Origin: Paludibacterium purpuratum
GTDB lineage: Bacteria > Pseudomonadota > Gammaproteobacteria > Burkholderiales > Chromobacteriaceae
Assembly (NCBI RefSeq): GCF_004363805.1
Contig: NZ_SNZP01000014.1
Location: forward strand, 1 to 64,000
Reading direction: 5' to 3'
Length of the DNA: 64,000 nucleotides
Shown here: in pieces, positions 9,351-18,302 of the stretch
Layout: every line of letters starts with the position of its first letter
Position numbering within the stretch: the first letter of the stretch is position 1
Translations under genes and position numbers: made by a program
Notes under the pieces: generated by a model
What the model was told of the DNA's origin: nothing
Databases searched by the model: none
The model's input: the letters and a program-made list of their open reading frames with translations, nothing else

Positions 9351-10562
9351 AAATTACGCTCTCCGAATCTCGCAGCGCAACATGATCTGTGATCGCGTGC
9401 TCAAACCGCAATTTGGGCCTGAAGTGCCGGTTCGGGCATGCCAGCCGGCCACCATTTTACTGTGTGATATTAAGCAATAATCGTGCCATCATTGTTTTGT
9501 TCGACATTCGCCCATACAAAGGCGTTGTTGACGTGGTTTTTGTAAGTGTTTGAAAAACAAAGTTTTTGAATCTTGCAGTGGAAGACGTCAATACTCAATC
9601 CTGCTGGTATGCGGCGCTTTTTCGATTGTCCATACTAGAAAAGTATATGATATGACGTCGTGCCAGTCGGTGAATTGAAATAACAGAAATTCCCCGTTTT
9701 GTTTATCTCCGCATGGCGTTCGTTCATGCGTCTTGTTTTGCGTTTTTGCAACTTTTCTTTTTTAAATCAACAGATTGCCATCTTCGTGATGACATGATGG
9801 CATTCTGCGCTATATCAAAAGTTAGTAGAGTCAGGCTGGTGTTATCGCGTGCCTATGCTATAAAGCAGAAAATAAACTTCAACAGATAATCTTTATACAT
9901 TGATATGCTGAAATACGGTAGCAGAGGCGTTCATTCCTGGCCTAATACGGTAGGTATTGTTGAGGTTTGGCATCCTATTGCACGCTGGCGGCCCCACTCC
10001 GATCTTTTGCCCTGCCAGTCATGCCGAGCCTGAAATGCCCGTCCAGATTGAATCTTCTCGCCCCTGCAGTGAAATCGCCTATCAGTGTAAGCAGAAAAAC
10101 ATCCAGCACGATGTTGACAAAAATTCATGCATCTTGGTTGGCGATAATATGCCAAAGACATTGCCGCCATGTTGCACTGCAAAATTAGGAATTGAATTAG
10201 ATTTTGATGTGCGTCAAAAAGGGAAGTTGTCAGACCAAGCACATTATATACAATTCTGAATATTACCAATTTCTCATATTTATTTAAGGCGCAGAGGTTG
10301 CGAAGGATCCGAGCCGCCAAGTTGTTCTGGTAGGGCGAAATGTTCGATAAGCGCTCGACCACAGGTGTGACCCGGTAGTCACGGGAGCAGTAACTTTACC
10401 CGGCCTTTTCGTAATGAGAGTCCGGGCGCATTCTGGAAAAAGGCGATGGTTTTGGTGTCCACCGTTGCCAGGAATGTGGAAGCCAATTGGCCGGTGTCGC
10501 GTCGCATAGCGCGGGGTGCCAGACTGATTGAATGTTCGATGCAGTACATTGGGAGCAATAAT
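9351..10562. other. 1.2 kb gene-free stretch upstream of the permease
   Basis: No convincing gene. Overlapping short frames near 9930-10360 on both strands lack ribosome sites and recognisable motifs. Base composition is much more A+T-rich than the flanking genes, with a more G+C-rich island near 9980-10080 that may be a remnant. Near the permease several short inverted repeats occur, for example GTGAC/GTCAC at about 10363-10380, and CCCGG/CCGGG at about 10400-10428. A long structured 5' leader or a multi-site promoter for the permease is possible. I could not match a known riboswitch. Confidence 0.5.
9912..9952. repeat. Two direct copies of a 10-bp motif, 31 bp apart
   Basis: AATACGGTAG occurs at 9912-9921 and again at 9943-9952, start to start 31 bases, close to three helical turns. 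Such phased direct repeats are common for regulator binding. No regulator is identified. Confidence 0.4.
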
Positions 10563-11912
10563 ATGTCTTCTACCTCGCATAAAATGGGGCTGTCCTCGCT
10601 GACAGTCTTCGTCGCGCTGAACATGATGGGTTCCGGGATTTTCCTGTTGCCATCCAGTTTGGCCAAGGTGGGTTCGATCAGTATTTTGGGTTGGATCATC
10701 TCTACCCTCGGTTCCATCGCCCTGGCGGTGTCGTTCTCCAAGCTGAGCTTCCTGTGCCCGAAGGAAGGCGGTATGTACGCCTATGCACGTGACGGCGTAG
10801 GCGAATACGCAGCCTTCACCGAAACCTGGTGCTACTGGCTGTCGCTGTGGGTCGGTAACGTCGCCATCGCCATTGCCGGTATCGGCTACATGTCGTACTT
10901 CGTTCCAGAGCTGGCAAAGCCGATGCCCGGTGCGATCGCCGCCATCATCGCCATCTGGTTCTTCACCTTCCTGAACTATCCGGGCGCAGGCTTCATCGGC
11001 CGCATCCAGAAGTTCACCTCGCTGGGTATGTTGATCCCGGTGGGCGGTATGGCCGTCCTGGGCTGGTTCTTCTTCCACCCGGATTACATCACCGGTAGCT
11101 GGATCGTCGACAAGAAGCAAAGCGGCTGGGATGCTGTGATGGCCGCGTCTTCCCTGACCCTGTGGGCCTTCCTGGGTCTGGAATCCGCCTGCGTCGTGAC
11201 CGGTGTGGTCGAGAACCCGAAGAAGAACGTGCCGATCGCCACCATGCTGGGTACCCTGTTCGCCGCCGTAGTCTACATCCTGTCGACCTTCGCCATCATG
11301 GGCGTGGTACCGGCCAAGGAACTGGCGACTTCCGCAGCACCGTTCAGCACCGCCGCACAGTATATGTTCGGCAACTGGGCCGGTTCGTTCGTCAGCTTCT
11401 GCGCCGTGGTTGCCTGCTTGGGCTCGCTCAACGGTTGGGTTCTGACCACCGGCCAAGTGTCCAAGGCCGCTGCCGACGACGGCATGTTCCCGAAGATCTT
11501 CGCCGAAACCAACAAGTTCGGCACCCCGTTCAAGGGCATGATCATCACTGGTGTTCTGATGACCTTCATGGGCTATATGACGGTTTCGCCGGACCTGGCT
11601 TCGCAATTCCAGATCATCACCCTGCTGTGCGTGTTCACTAACGTGGTGCCGTACATCCTGTCTGTTGCAGGGATTTACAAGATCATGAAGGACACCAATG
11701 TCAGCGCTAGCGACTTCACCAAGTACGGCCTGATCGCCCTGCTGGCCATCGTTTATTGCTTCTACGTGTTGGCCGGTTCGGGCAAGGACATTGTGTTCTA
11801 CGGCTCGCTGACCATGCTGCTGTCGATCCCGATGTACGGCTGGATTGCCTACTCGGTCGAGCAAAAGCGTAAGGCGCAAGCCGCTGCAGCCGCCACTGAA
11901 GCTAACGCCTAA
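10563..11912 (+). CDS. APC-family amino acid permease, probable histidine/histamine antiporter
   Basis: A 449-residue inner-membrane transporter of the APC superfamily (PotE/AdiC/CadB-like basic amino acid antiporters) with about 12 hydrophobic segments. The first helix carries the family motif GSGIF in MNMMGSGIFLLPSSL-like sequence. ATG 10563 is chosen because GGGAG lies 8 bases upstream and the family motif then starts near residue 20; the frame is open to 10446. Its place beside hdc suggests exchange of external histidine for histamine, as HdcT/HdcP do. That substrate is inferred from context only. Codon use is more even and G+C-rich than the leader before it. A strong terminator follows 36 bases after the stop. 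Confidence 0.85.
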   Translation: MSSTSHKMGLSSLTVFVALNMMGSGIFLLPSSLAKVGSISILGWIISTLGSIALAVSFSKLSFLCPKEGGMYAYARDGVGEYAAFTETWCYWLSLWVGNVAIAIAGIGYMSYFVPELAKPMPGAIAAIIAIWFFTFLNYPGAGFIGRIQKFTSLGMLIPVGGMAVLGWFFFHPDYITGSWIVDKKQSGWDAVMAASSLTLWAFLGLESACVVTGVVENPKKNVPIATMLGTLFAAVVYILSTFAIMGVVPAKELATSAAPFSTAAQYMFGNWAGSFVSFCAVVACLGSLNGWVLTTGQVSKAAADDGMFPKIFAETNKFGTPFKGMIITGVLMTFMGYMTVSPDLASQFQIITLLCVFTNVVPYILSVAGIYKIMKDTNVSASDFTKYGLIALLAIVYCFYVLAGSGKDIVFYGSLTMLLSIPMYGWIAYSVEQKRKAQAAAAATEANA

Positions 11913-11948
11913 CGATCAAGTACCTCAGCTTCTTATCAAGCTGACTTT

Positions 11949-11975
11949 GGCCGGTCGCAAGACCGGCCATTTTTT
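11949..11975 (+). terminator. Intrinsic terminator after the permease gene
   Basis: Perfect 8-bp G+C-rich stem GGCCGGTC/GACCGGCC around a GCAA tetraloop, followed by a run of six T (11970-11975). Confidence 0.9.
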
Positions 11976-12012
11976 CGGCAACGGACAGTCGTTCATGGGA
12001 TGACCGCCCGAC

Positions 12013-12048
12013 AACAAGACCCGGCAGGCTAGCCTGCCGGGTCTTGTT
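12013..12048. terminator. 36-bp perfect palindrome between convergent genes
   Basis: AACAAGACCCGGCAGGCT at 12013-12030 is followed directly by its exact complement, giving an 18-bp stem with no spacer. It lies between the permease gene and the convergent MarR-GNAT gene. It is probably a bidirectional terminator or transcript-end hairpin, although there is no long T-run on either side. Confidence 0.6.
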
Positions 12049-12129
12049 ATTTGGGCGATGACGAAAGCGCGGGCATGCACAGGCTGCCAGGTAATGTCAG
12101 GCTGGGGCTAGGCAAGATGCGGCGTAGGG

Positions 12130-12161
12130 AAAAGGCATCGCCCCAAGCCGGGTGGCTTGGG
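12130..12161 (-). terminator. Terminator downstream of the MarR-GNAT gene
   Basis: On the minus strand an 8-bp stem CCCAAGCC/GGCTTGGG with a 4-base loop (12142-12161) is followed within a few bases by a short T tract, about 20 bases after the stop of the gene. Confidence 0.6.
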
Positions 12162-12179
12162 ACGGGCGATTGGACGGGG

Positions 12180-13805
12180 TTAGAGGATCAGGCGCAGCGC
12201 CGTGGTCGACGAAGAACTGGTGCCTTGCAGTTCGGAAGAGACATACAGTTTGGTTGGCATATCGGCGCGTGCCATCTTTTCGAAGCCATGCGCGGCGAAC
12301 AAGCTGTCGGTATTGCCGGATAGCAAGTAGAGCGCACCGATCTGCTTGGCGCGCGCTCGTTCGATCAGCGAACGCAACAAACGTTTGGCCACCGATTTCC
12401 CGCGCATATTGGATGCGACGACCAGCGAGCGGATCAGGCCGATGTCGCCATAGACCTCCATGCCGATCGCGCCGACGACACGGCCGTTTTCCGTGGCGAC
12501 CACGAAGTGCATCAGATGGTTGAGCGCGCCTTGTACCGGCAGGCGATTGGCGGTCAGGAGATTGCGAATTTCGTTCCAGTCGGTCGGCGATGCGGGCTGG
12601 AACTGGATATCGTCGTCAGGCTCGGCCTCGACTGGCGCCGGCTGTTCGATCCATTCCTGTTCCGGCTGCTGCTCGCGTTGCAGTAGCTTGTTGAAGAGCG
12701 AGCCTTGCGATAGCAACTTTTGGAACAGCGAGCCCGAGCGCGGCGCATCTTCCGGCAGGGGCGATTCGCGTTGTGCGACAGGGCGCTGTGCGACCGGTTG
12801 TGCAGGCGCAGCCGACACGGGGCGGGCCGGCGAACGGGGTGGTGCAGCCGCAGCGACCGCGGGGCGGGTACTGGGGGCCGCGGCGCGCGATCCGTGCTCT
12901 TGGTTAATGCTCGGCGGCATAGCCGGGTGCGGCATCCGCGGTTTTTCGACCGGTTCCGGATGTCGTTCTTCCGCTGGCGTGCTCGTGCGCGACAAAGGCG
13001 TTCTGGGGGGCGTACGCGACAGCAGCGGCCGGGTCGGCAGCGTCTTGGAGCCGACGATGCGGGTATGGGCGACCGGCATCGGTGGGCGCACCTTGTCTGC
13101 CAGCGGCGAAATCGGGCGGGGCGGCGCTTCTTGCTGCGCGGCTTGCGGTTCTGCACTGGATTCCGCTATCAGCACGACCTCCGCCTCGGCCTCGATCGTG
13201 GCCAGCTCAGGCTGTGCGATGGCGTCTTCCGCCGCCTCAGCCAGTTCGACGACCGGCTCATGGTCGATCGATATCGGTTCGGCTGCCGGCATCGGCGGCG
13301 CCTCTTCGACAGGTTCGACCGCCCAATCGGCTGTCGCCACGGCGGCAACGACAGTCGCCACCGGTGCCGCCGCGGCTTCGGCATCGACGCCTTGCATGCC
13401 GCCGATCAATAGCGTCAACGCCTGGTGAATTTGTTGGCGCTGATCGGCGCTTAGCGGTTGCATGAGTTGCTCGGCATGCGCATCCAGCGATTCGTTCAGC
13501 GCTTGATAGCGTTTTCTGCCTTTGGCCGTGAGCTCGAGCCAGCGGCTGCGGCGATCGTTGTCATGACGGGATTTGGCCACCAGGCCGGTCTGAACCAAGC
13601 TTTCGACTGCGCGACTGACCCAGCCTTTGTCCAAGCTGAGGCGGCGTCCGAGTTCTTGCTGGGTAAGTAGGCCGGCACGACCCAATTCCATCAGCACATG
13701 GCTCTGTGTTGACGAGGTGTCATGGCCGCTCGTGACATGCTCGCGCTGGGCCTGGGTATACAGGCGGGTCAGCTCGCGTAGCAAGTTTCCGATAGAGGGC
13801 TGCAT
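12180..13805 (-). CDS. MarR regulator - long disordered linker - GNAT acetyltransferase fusion
   Basis: A 541-residue fusion. Residues 1-about 140 are a MarR winged helix (LTQQELGRRLSLDKGWVSRAVESL, then the wing with HDNDRRSRWLELT). Residues about 145-395 are a low-complexity stretch rich in Pro, Ala, Glu, Ser and Arg. Residues about 400-541 are a GNAT domain with the acetyl-CoA loop NMRGKSVAKRLL and GNTDSLFAAHGFE; the end resembles ArsN2-type acetyltransferases. ATG 13805 is chosen because AGGAA precedes it and the MarR domain starts at once; the frame is open to 13934. A perfect 8-bp-arm palindrome lies 55 bases upstream, fitting autorepression. Substrate and ligand are unknown. Confidence 0.85.
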   Translation of the reverse strand: MQPSIGNLLRELTRLYTQAQREHVTSGHDTSSTQSHVLMELGRAGLLTQQELGRRLSLDKGWVSRAVESLVQTGLVAKSRHDNDRRSRWLELTAKGRKRYQALNESLDAHAEQLMQPLSADQRQQIHQALTLLIGGMQGVDAEAAAAPVATVVAAVATADWAVEPVEEAPPMPAAEPISIDHEPVVELAEAAEDAIAQPELATIEAEAEVVLIAESSAEPQAAQQEAPPRPISPLADKVRPPMPVAHTRIVGSKTLPTRPLLSRTPPRTPLSRTSTPAEERHPEPVEKPRMPHPAMPPSINQEHGSRAAAPSTRPAVAAAAPPRSPARPVSAAPAQPVAQRPVAQRESPLPEDAPRSGSLFQKLLSQGSLFNKLLQREQQPEQEWIEQPAPVEAEPDDDIQFQPASPTDWNEIRNLLTANRLPVQGALNHLMHFVVATENGRVVGAIGMEVYGDIGLIRSLVVASNMRGKSVAKRLLRSLIERARAKQIGALYLLSGNTDSLFAAHGFEKMARADMPTKLYVSSELQGTSSSSTTALRLIL

Positions 13806-14223
13806 TGCGGGTTCCTGAAGATGGTTTGCTGCTCCAGAAAGCAAGATATATTTCGAGTATGTTGTTGTCAACAACAACCAACAAAGATTAATCAGTTTTG
13901 CTATTAAAGTGCACAAATAGTGACACGACGACAATCGGATGTTTCTGATGATTGTTGTACATCAACTATATTTCATGGCGTCGAAGAGTTAAAGGAAAGT
14001 TGAGAAAATTTTGATGCCATGCATCGGAAAGTGTCGCTAATTACGCGTATGGTCCGCATGGCGGGGAGGGTATGAGACAATGGCAGTTAAGTTGTCATTG
14101 ACAATTGTTTTGCGGAAAGACCTTTCATTTCATGAGGTTGGATTTTTCTGTGTTGAATGTTGCCGCGGTCCAAGGCCGGCGTGGTGAACACCTGCCTTGG
14201 ACGGCGCTCGTCTGTTCGATGAC
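13806..14223. other. Intergenic region between MarR-GNAT and chemoreceptor genes
   Basis: A+T-rich stretch with the promoter and operator of the MarR-GNAT gene at its left end. Near the right end a 9-bp inverted repeat GTCCAAGGC/GCCTTGGAC (14168-14202) forms a hairpin downstream of the chemoreceptor stop. It may end that transcript but has no clear T-run. No gene is seen. Confidence 0.5.
13860..13876. promoter_or_regulatory. Palindromic operator candidate for the MarR-GNAT protein
   Basis: TGTTGTTG-T-CAACAACA is a perfect inverted repeat with 8-bp arms and one central base, a size typical of MarR dimer sites. It lies 55 bases upstream of the start. A related shorter repeat, GTTG-TACAT-CAAC, occurs at 13954-13966. 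Confidence 0.6.
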
Positions 14224-15849
14224 TTATGTATGGAAGCGCGAAACCAAGGCATGCAACCGTTCGGCCAACTGCTCCAACTCCTCGGCCGCGCCGACTGTCT
14301 GCTGGATCGAGGCATCGTTCTCGCGTGCAAGCTCGGCAATGGCGTCGATATTGCTGGCAACCGTATTGCTCACTTGCAGTTGCTGCACGGTGACCGAAAC
14401 GATCTGTTGCAGACCATCGCAAACCTCGGCCGCGGAGGCGTTGGCGCTGTCGAGCACGCCGGCCACCCGTTCAGCGGATTGATGGCTGGACGTCAAAAAT
14501 TCGAGGCTGGTCATGACGGTCTGCCGCACCGTCTCGGAACGTTGGCCGAGCGACCGGGTCACCTCGTCGATCTCACGGGCCGAGATGGCGGACTTTTCAG
14601 CCAGTTTTCTTACCTCGTCGGCTACCACGGCGAAGCCGCGACCGGCTTCGCCGGCGCGTGCCGCCTCGATGGCGGCATTAAGCGCCAGCAAATTGGTTTG
14701 GTCGGCAATCTCGCGTACCTGTTGCGTCATGCCGGTAATGGCCGTGGTCGAGGCCATTAATTGACTCTCGGCATCTGCCACCACGCGCACCGCTTGCTCG
14801 ACTTGGTTTAGATCCAGCTGCAGCGTCGCCAGGCTTTTTACGCCCTCCTCGGCTCGGGCCAGACTTTCCTTGGCTCGACCATTGACTAGGTTGGCACTGT
14901 CGGCGATATCGCCGATATGGCCGGCCAGTGTGATGACCGATTCGGCGGCGACGTGCGACTGACTGGTTTGTTGCTGCGAACTGTCGCTCAGACTGGCGGT
15001 TTGCGCCGAGAGGGTATGAACGGCGTCGTTGACCGCCGTGGCAGATGCGCCGACCTTGCGCACCAGGTCGGCGATGGTTTCCAGCATTTGGTTGAAGCGT
15101 ATGGCGGTGCGGCCGATTTCATCGGCATGGCGGTCGTTGAGCCGCTGCGTCAAATCGCCTTCGCCCTTGGCGAGGGTCGCCAGCCGGTGTTCCATCGACA
15201 ATAGCGGGCGCGTGACCACACGGCGGATGAACAGGAACACAGTCAATAGCAGGGGCAGGGAGATCACGATGGCGAAGGCGATGCATTGGTTGCGGAAGCT
15301 GGCCACGGAGTCGGCGGTCTTCTTGAGCGAGATGCGCATGCTGACCAGCCCCAGCGGCGTTTTCTCCGCCACCATGTGACAGCTGATACAGTTCTTGCCC
15401 AAATACTGCTTGGAGGCCAGCGCCGGGTAGATGACCCGCAGATGTTCGCCGATATCGGGTGTCGATTCGATGCGAATCACCGGTTGGCCATTGGCCAACG
15501 CCTGTCGCTCGGCGTCGTCGCTGGGCTGGGCCTCGCTGCCGGCGCCAGGTCCAAATTGTTTGACCACCGCCGGACCGCGCACCACACGCAGATCGCGTAT
15601 CGCGGAAAGTTCTTTAATTTGATCGAGAAAGACGTTGCGCTGGTTGACGGTGCCGGTGATCATCATGCCCGTGAGCCCGGCCAGCGTCATTTCGTTGATC
15701 GAATGTGCCATGTCGGTGGCTTGGTCGATGGCGATATCGCGTGTGACCTGGGTTTCCCAGGCAATCATCGCTCCCCACGCAATCACCAAGCAGCACCATA
15801 TCGCGCCGGTTAGGCGCAGCCAGATCGGCCAATCGGAAAGTCTGCGCAT
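14224..15849 (-). CDS. Methyl-accepting chemotaxis protein with periplasmic haem c motif
   Basis: A 541-residue chemoreceptor. One membrane helix at about 11-31, a periplasmic domain at 32-187, a second helix at about 188-208, HAMP (about 209-262), then a long coiled-coil signalling domain whose hairpin tip includes [22 protein letters not shown]. The periplasmic part contains CISCH at 154-158, a CxxCH covalent haem c motif, followed by His-Met. Haem-c chemoreceptors are known from Desulfovibrio (DcrA) and Geobacter, where they sense redox state or gases such as O2 and NO. Binding of haem here is inferred from the motif. No che genes adjoin, as is usual for orphan receptors. A GGTGAAG ribosome site supports the start. 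Confidence 0.93.
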   Translation of the reverse strand: MRRLSDWPIWLRLTGAIWCCLVIAWGAMIAWETQVTRDIAIDQATDMAHSINEMTLAGLTGMMITGTVNQRNVFLDQIKELSAIRDLRVVRGPAVVKQFGPGAGSEAQPSDDAERQALANGQPVIRIESTPDIGEHLRVIYPALASKQYLGKNCISCHMVAEKTPLGLVSMRISLKKTADSVASFRNQCIAFAIVISLPLLLTVFLFIRRVVTRPLLSMEHRLATLAKGEGDLTQRLNDRHADEIGRTAIRFNQMLETIADLVRKVGASATAVNDAVHTLSAQTASLSDSSQQQTSQSHVAAESVITLAGHIGDIADSANLVNGRAKESLARAEEGVKSLATLQLDLNQVEQAVRVVADAESQLMASTTAITGMTQQVREIADQTNLLALNAAIEAARAGEAGRGFAVVADEVRKLAEKSAISAREIDEVTRSLGQRSETVRQTVMTSLEFLTSSHQSAERVAGVLDSANASAAEVCDGLQQIVSVTVQQLQVSNTVASNIDAIAELARENDASIQQTVGAAEELEQLAERLHALVSRFHT

Positions 15850-16056
15850 GCTTCACCCCGGTACGCCCTTGAGCGTCCGCTCCCCCTTGTAGTTTGAGAT
15901 GTACTTTGCATGACAATATCATTGCCTAAGGCAGCATATCCTAGATGCATGGCGAGTTCTCTTAATCAGGATCAAATCGAGCGGGATAAATCACGGTTGC
16001 CGCATGCGGCATCTGGCCCTATGCTGCGCTGCGATTCGCATGGTTCGGAGGGATGT

Positions 16057-16416
16057 ATGAAGTCTGGAAAAGGCGGCGGCCTGGTTTATTCGACCGAACA
16101 CGGCAGGATGTGCCCGCAATGTCGGCAACCGATCGATGCCTGTACCTGTGCGCGGCAGTCGGCGACGCCAACGGGCGATGGGACGGTACGTATTCGTTGC
16201 GAGACCAAGGGGCGTCAAGGCAAGGGCGTCACAGTGATACGCGGTGTGCCGTTGGTCGCCGACGAGTTGGCGCGCTTCGCCAAGTCGCTGCGGCAACGTT
16301 GCGGCAGCGGCGGCACCGTCAAGGATGGCGTGATCGAAATCCAAGGCGATCATGTCGTGCTGCTGATACCGCTATTGCAACAGCAAGGCTGGGTGGTGAA
16401 ACGCAACGGCGGCTGA
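16057..16416 (+). CDS. yciH: SUI1/eIF1-like translation initiation factor (YciH family)
   Basis: A 119-residue protein with the SUI1 fold in its C-terminal 80 residues: KGRQGKGVTVIRGVP, then RCGSGGTVKDGVIEIQGDH and a terminal VLLIPLLQQQGWVVKR. The N-terminal part has four cysteines (CPQCRQPIDACTC) that could form a small zinc site, as in many YciH proteins. ATG 16057 is chosen over upstream in-frame starts because GGAGG lies six bases before it. Bacterial SUI1 proteins may bind the ribosome and affect start-codon selection, but their role is not settled. It stands alone, convergent with the ATL gene. Confidence 0.9.
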   Translation: MKSGKGGGLVYSTEHGRMCPQCRQPIDACTCARQSATPTGDGTVRIRCETKGRQGKGVTVIRGVPLVADELARFAKSLRQRCGSGGTVKDGVIEIQGDHVVLLIPLLQQQGWVVKRNGG

Positions 16417-16427
16417 CGAGATTAAAA

Positions 16428-16760
16428 TCAGGGTCGCGGTATCTCGTCCGGGTACCAAGCCAGCTCGCGCATGTTTACCCGGCCGCGCGGATCGAATGTC
16501 ACGCCTTCCGCTTCCAGTTGCACGCGTTGCCACTCGTCCTCGCCGGTAAGCCCGCGCACCGGGATGCCGCCTTGCGCATTGAGTACTCGAAACCAAGGCA
16601 GCGGTTCGGGCGATGCGGCCAACGCCTTCGCCACCATGCGCACATGGCGCGGAAAGCCCGCTGCCCGGGCGACAGCGCCGTAGCTCATGACCCGTCCGGG
16701 TGGAATGGCGGCCACGATGCGCTGCATCGCCTTCAGCATGGAATCGGTTGATGAACGCAT
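16428..16760 (-). CDS. atl: Alkyltransferase-like protein (ATL, MGMT family)
   Basis: A 110-residue protein of the O6-methylguanine methyltransferase DNA-binding family. It has the helix-turn-helix part (VMSYGAVARAAGFPRHVRMVAKAL) and PLPWFRVLNAQGGI. Where true methyltransferases have the PCHR active-site cysteine, this protein has PWFR, so it cannot remove alkyl groups. ATL proteins flip out O6-alkylguanine and pass the lesion to nucleotide excision repair (family knowledge). The arginine finger of the motif is kept. It is convergent with the SUI1-like gene, about 12 bases apart. Confidence 0.9.
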   Translation of the reverse strand: MRSSTDSMLKAMQRIVAAIPPGRVMSYGAVARAAGFPRHVRMVAKALAASPEPLPWFRVLNAQGGIPVRGLTGEDEWQRVQLEAEGVTFDPRGRVNMRELAWYPDEIPRP

Positions 16761-16772
16761 GGTTTCGAGTCC

Positions 16773-17585
16773 TTAGCCCGGCATGGTGACGGCGAGCCGC
16801 GCCGCCAGCAGCAGTACCACGGTTAACAGCAGACCCTCGAGACGCAGAATCTGCCAGAAACGCCGATGCGCGCGGCCATCGAGGCGCGCGATGTGCGGGA
16901 GATAGCGCCAGCGGTTGAGTGCGCCCAACGTCACAGCCAATCCGATCAGTCCTCCCTTGGCCAAGAGCCAGCCCGTGTAATCGGCATTGGCCTGCCAAGG
17001 CGCGTCATGCGTAATGCGGGTCAAATTCCACACACCGGTCAGGACGATCAATCCCAGCGACCATCCCGCCAGGCTCGACAAACGTTGGCCAAGTGCGGTG
17101 GCCTGGTCGCGCCGCGGCGGGTGCAAGCTGGCCGAGAACACTGTGCCGGCCCAGGCGGCCATGCCGCTCAAATGCAGTGTCTGCACCAGTAATGCCGGGG
17201 AGACCCAGCCGGCATCGGCCGCGTGGCCCGTCGCGGCCCGCGCGACGATCAGCGTCAGCACCGCGACCCAACGAATCGAGCGCCGGTTTCCCGCCAAGCA
17301 CAACATGCCCCAGGCAGCGAATGCCAGCAACTGCGTCCGTCCAAAATGGGTATGCCAAAGCACCTGGCCCAGTGCGGCAGGAAAGGCCGAGAGGGCGGTA
17401 TCGGTCATATTGATCGTGGCCAGGGCCACATAGCCGAGCAGCGCGCCGCCGATCAGGGCGGTCGGCGCGGCGCGGCGTTGCGGTGCCGTCGGGCCGAGCA
17501 GCAGCCCGGCGGCCAGCAGCGCGATCCCGGCATCCAGTAGCGCGGCAAAGGCCGGCTGGCCCCAGTTGTCGATCAGTTCGGTCAT
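16773..17585 (-). CDS. copD: CopD-family copper resistance/import membrane protein
   Basis: A 270-residue inner-membrane protein with about eight hydrophobic segments. Family-typical features are HTHFGRTQLLAFAAW, HAADAGWVSPALLVQTLHLSGMAAWAG and LIVLTGVWNL. CopD is thought to take copper from periplasmic CopC and move it inward. Its ATG overlaps the stop of copC by four bases (ATGA), so copC and copD are translationally coupled. The order copC-copD matches yobA-yebZ/pcoCD-type operons. Confidence 0.88.
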   Translation of the reverse strand: MTELIDNWGQPAFAALLDAGIALLAAGLLLGPTAPQRRAAPTALIGGALLGYVALATINMTDTALSAFPAALGQVLWHTHFGRTQLLAFAAWGMLCLAGNRRSIRWVAVLTLIVARAATGHAADAGWVSPALLVQTLHLSGMAAWAGTVFSASLHPPRRDQATALGQRLSSLAGWSLGLIVLTGVWNLTRITHDAPWQANADYTGWLLAKGGLIGLAVTLGALNRWRYLPHIARLDGRAHRRFWQILRLEGLLLTVVLLLAARLAVTMPG

Positions 17586-17944
17586 TGAACGTTGAAGGTA
17601 TAGCTACCATGCGTACGGTGGCCATCCTTGGCGACGGCCACCCATTTCACCGTATAGCGGCCTGTCGCCAGCGTCGGCAAAGGTCGGCGCATGGTATCGG
17701 GCGCGGCGCTGTCGACGGCGGATGGCGAGCCGGCAACTTTTTTGCCTTGGGCGTCGCTGACTTCGATCGAACTGAGCGCCGGTTCCAACTGCTCGGTAAA
17801 ACGCATTTGGACTTCGTGCGGCGCGGCGACCGCGGCATTGGCGGCCGGCACCATGGTGGCAGGATGGGCATGCGCCCAGACGGTCTGATGGGCGATCAGC
17901 AATAAAATCGCGCCGAAGAGTTGACGCAGGGGGACGCGGGGCAT
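17582..17944 (-). CDS. copC: CopC-family periplasmic copper-binding protein
   Basis: A 120-residue secreted protein: a signal peptide with hydrophobic core LFGAILLLIA and cleavage after VWA, leaving a mature chain that starts HAHPATM. An N-terminal histidine with later His residues in KDGHRTHG builds the Cu(II) site of CopC proteins. The core MRFTEQLEPALSSIEVSD and the terminal GSYTFNV are typical. ATG 17944 is chosen because GGAGAA precedes it; ATG 17956 would add four residues. A Fur-like palindrome lies about 70 bases upstream. Confidence 0.88.
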   Translation of the reverse strand: MPRVPLRQLFGAILLLIAHQTVWAHAHPATMVPAANAAVAAPHEVQMRFTEQLEPALSSIEVSDAQGKKVAGSPSAVDSAAPDTMRRPLPTLATGRYTVKWVAVAKDGHRTHGSYTFNVQ

Positions 17945-18012
17945 GCGGTTCTCCATGAAAAGCGGGTAACTAAGTGTAAGCAGGCGCGAAAGCCGCCATG
18001 ATACAAGACAGG

Positions 18013-18024
18013 AATGATTGTCAT
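18013..18024. promoter_or_regulatory. Possible Fur-type operator upstream of copCD
   Basis: ATGA-TTG-TCAT within AATGATTGTCATC resembles the core of a Fur box and lies about 70 bases upstream of copC. The match is short. Confidence 0.3.
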
Positions 18025-18302
18025 CTATCAAACGTGTCTCGTGGCTGTCCTGTGGCGATATGTCGCATGCATGGTTTGTGCCGACCCATTCGCTGCCACC
18101 AGGGGACGGCACGAATCGGGAGTGGGAAGAATCAGCCTGTCATGTGAACGGCACGGGCTTTTCCGGTGCAAAACTGCAACAGTGCCGGAAAATCATGCTA
18201 TTTCCATGTCATTTGATTTTTGTGAGAAATATCAATTCATGCAGGAGCCGAAGTTGCATGAGAAAAAACTGATATTTACCGTATATCGGCCGATTGGGCA
18301 GG

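Noticed and set aside
9931-10362. Small reading frames on both strands in the gap before the permease
   Set aside because: No ribosome sites, no motifs, overlapping each other and of low-G+C codon use; non-coding is more likely.
9351-10562. T-box or known riboswitch controlling the permease
   Set aside because: T-box anticodon/antiterminator sequences are not visible and T-boxes are essentially a Gram-positive device; no other class matched by eye.
10284-11879. 531-residue minus-strand reading frame across the permease
   Set aside because: Composition rich in His, Gly, Gln and Arg typical of antisense frames; the permease is clearly real.
12013-12048. Recombination or attachment site
   Set aside because: A perfect palindrome between convergent gene ends is explained more simply as a transcript-end hairpin; no integrase is nearby.
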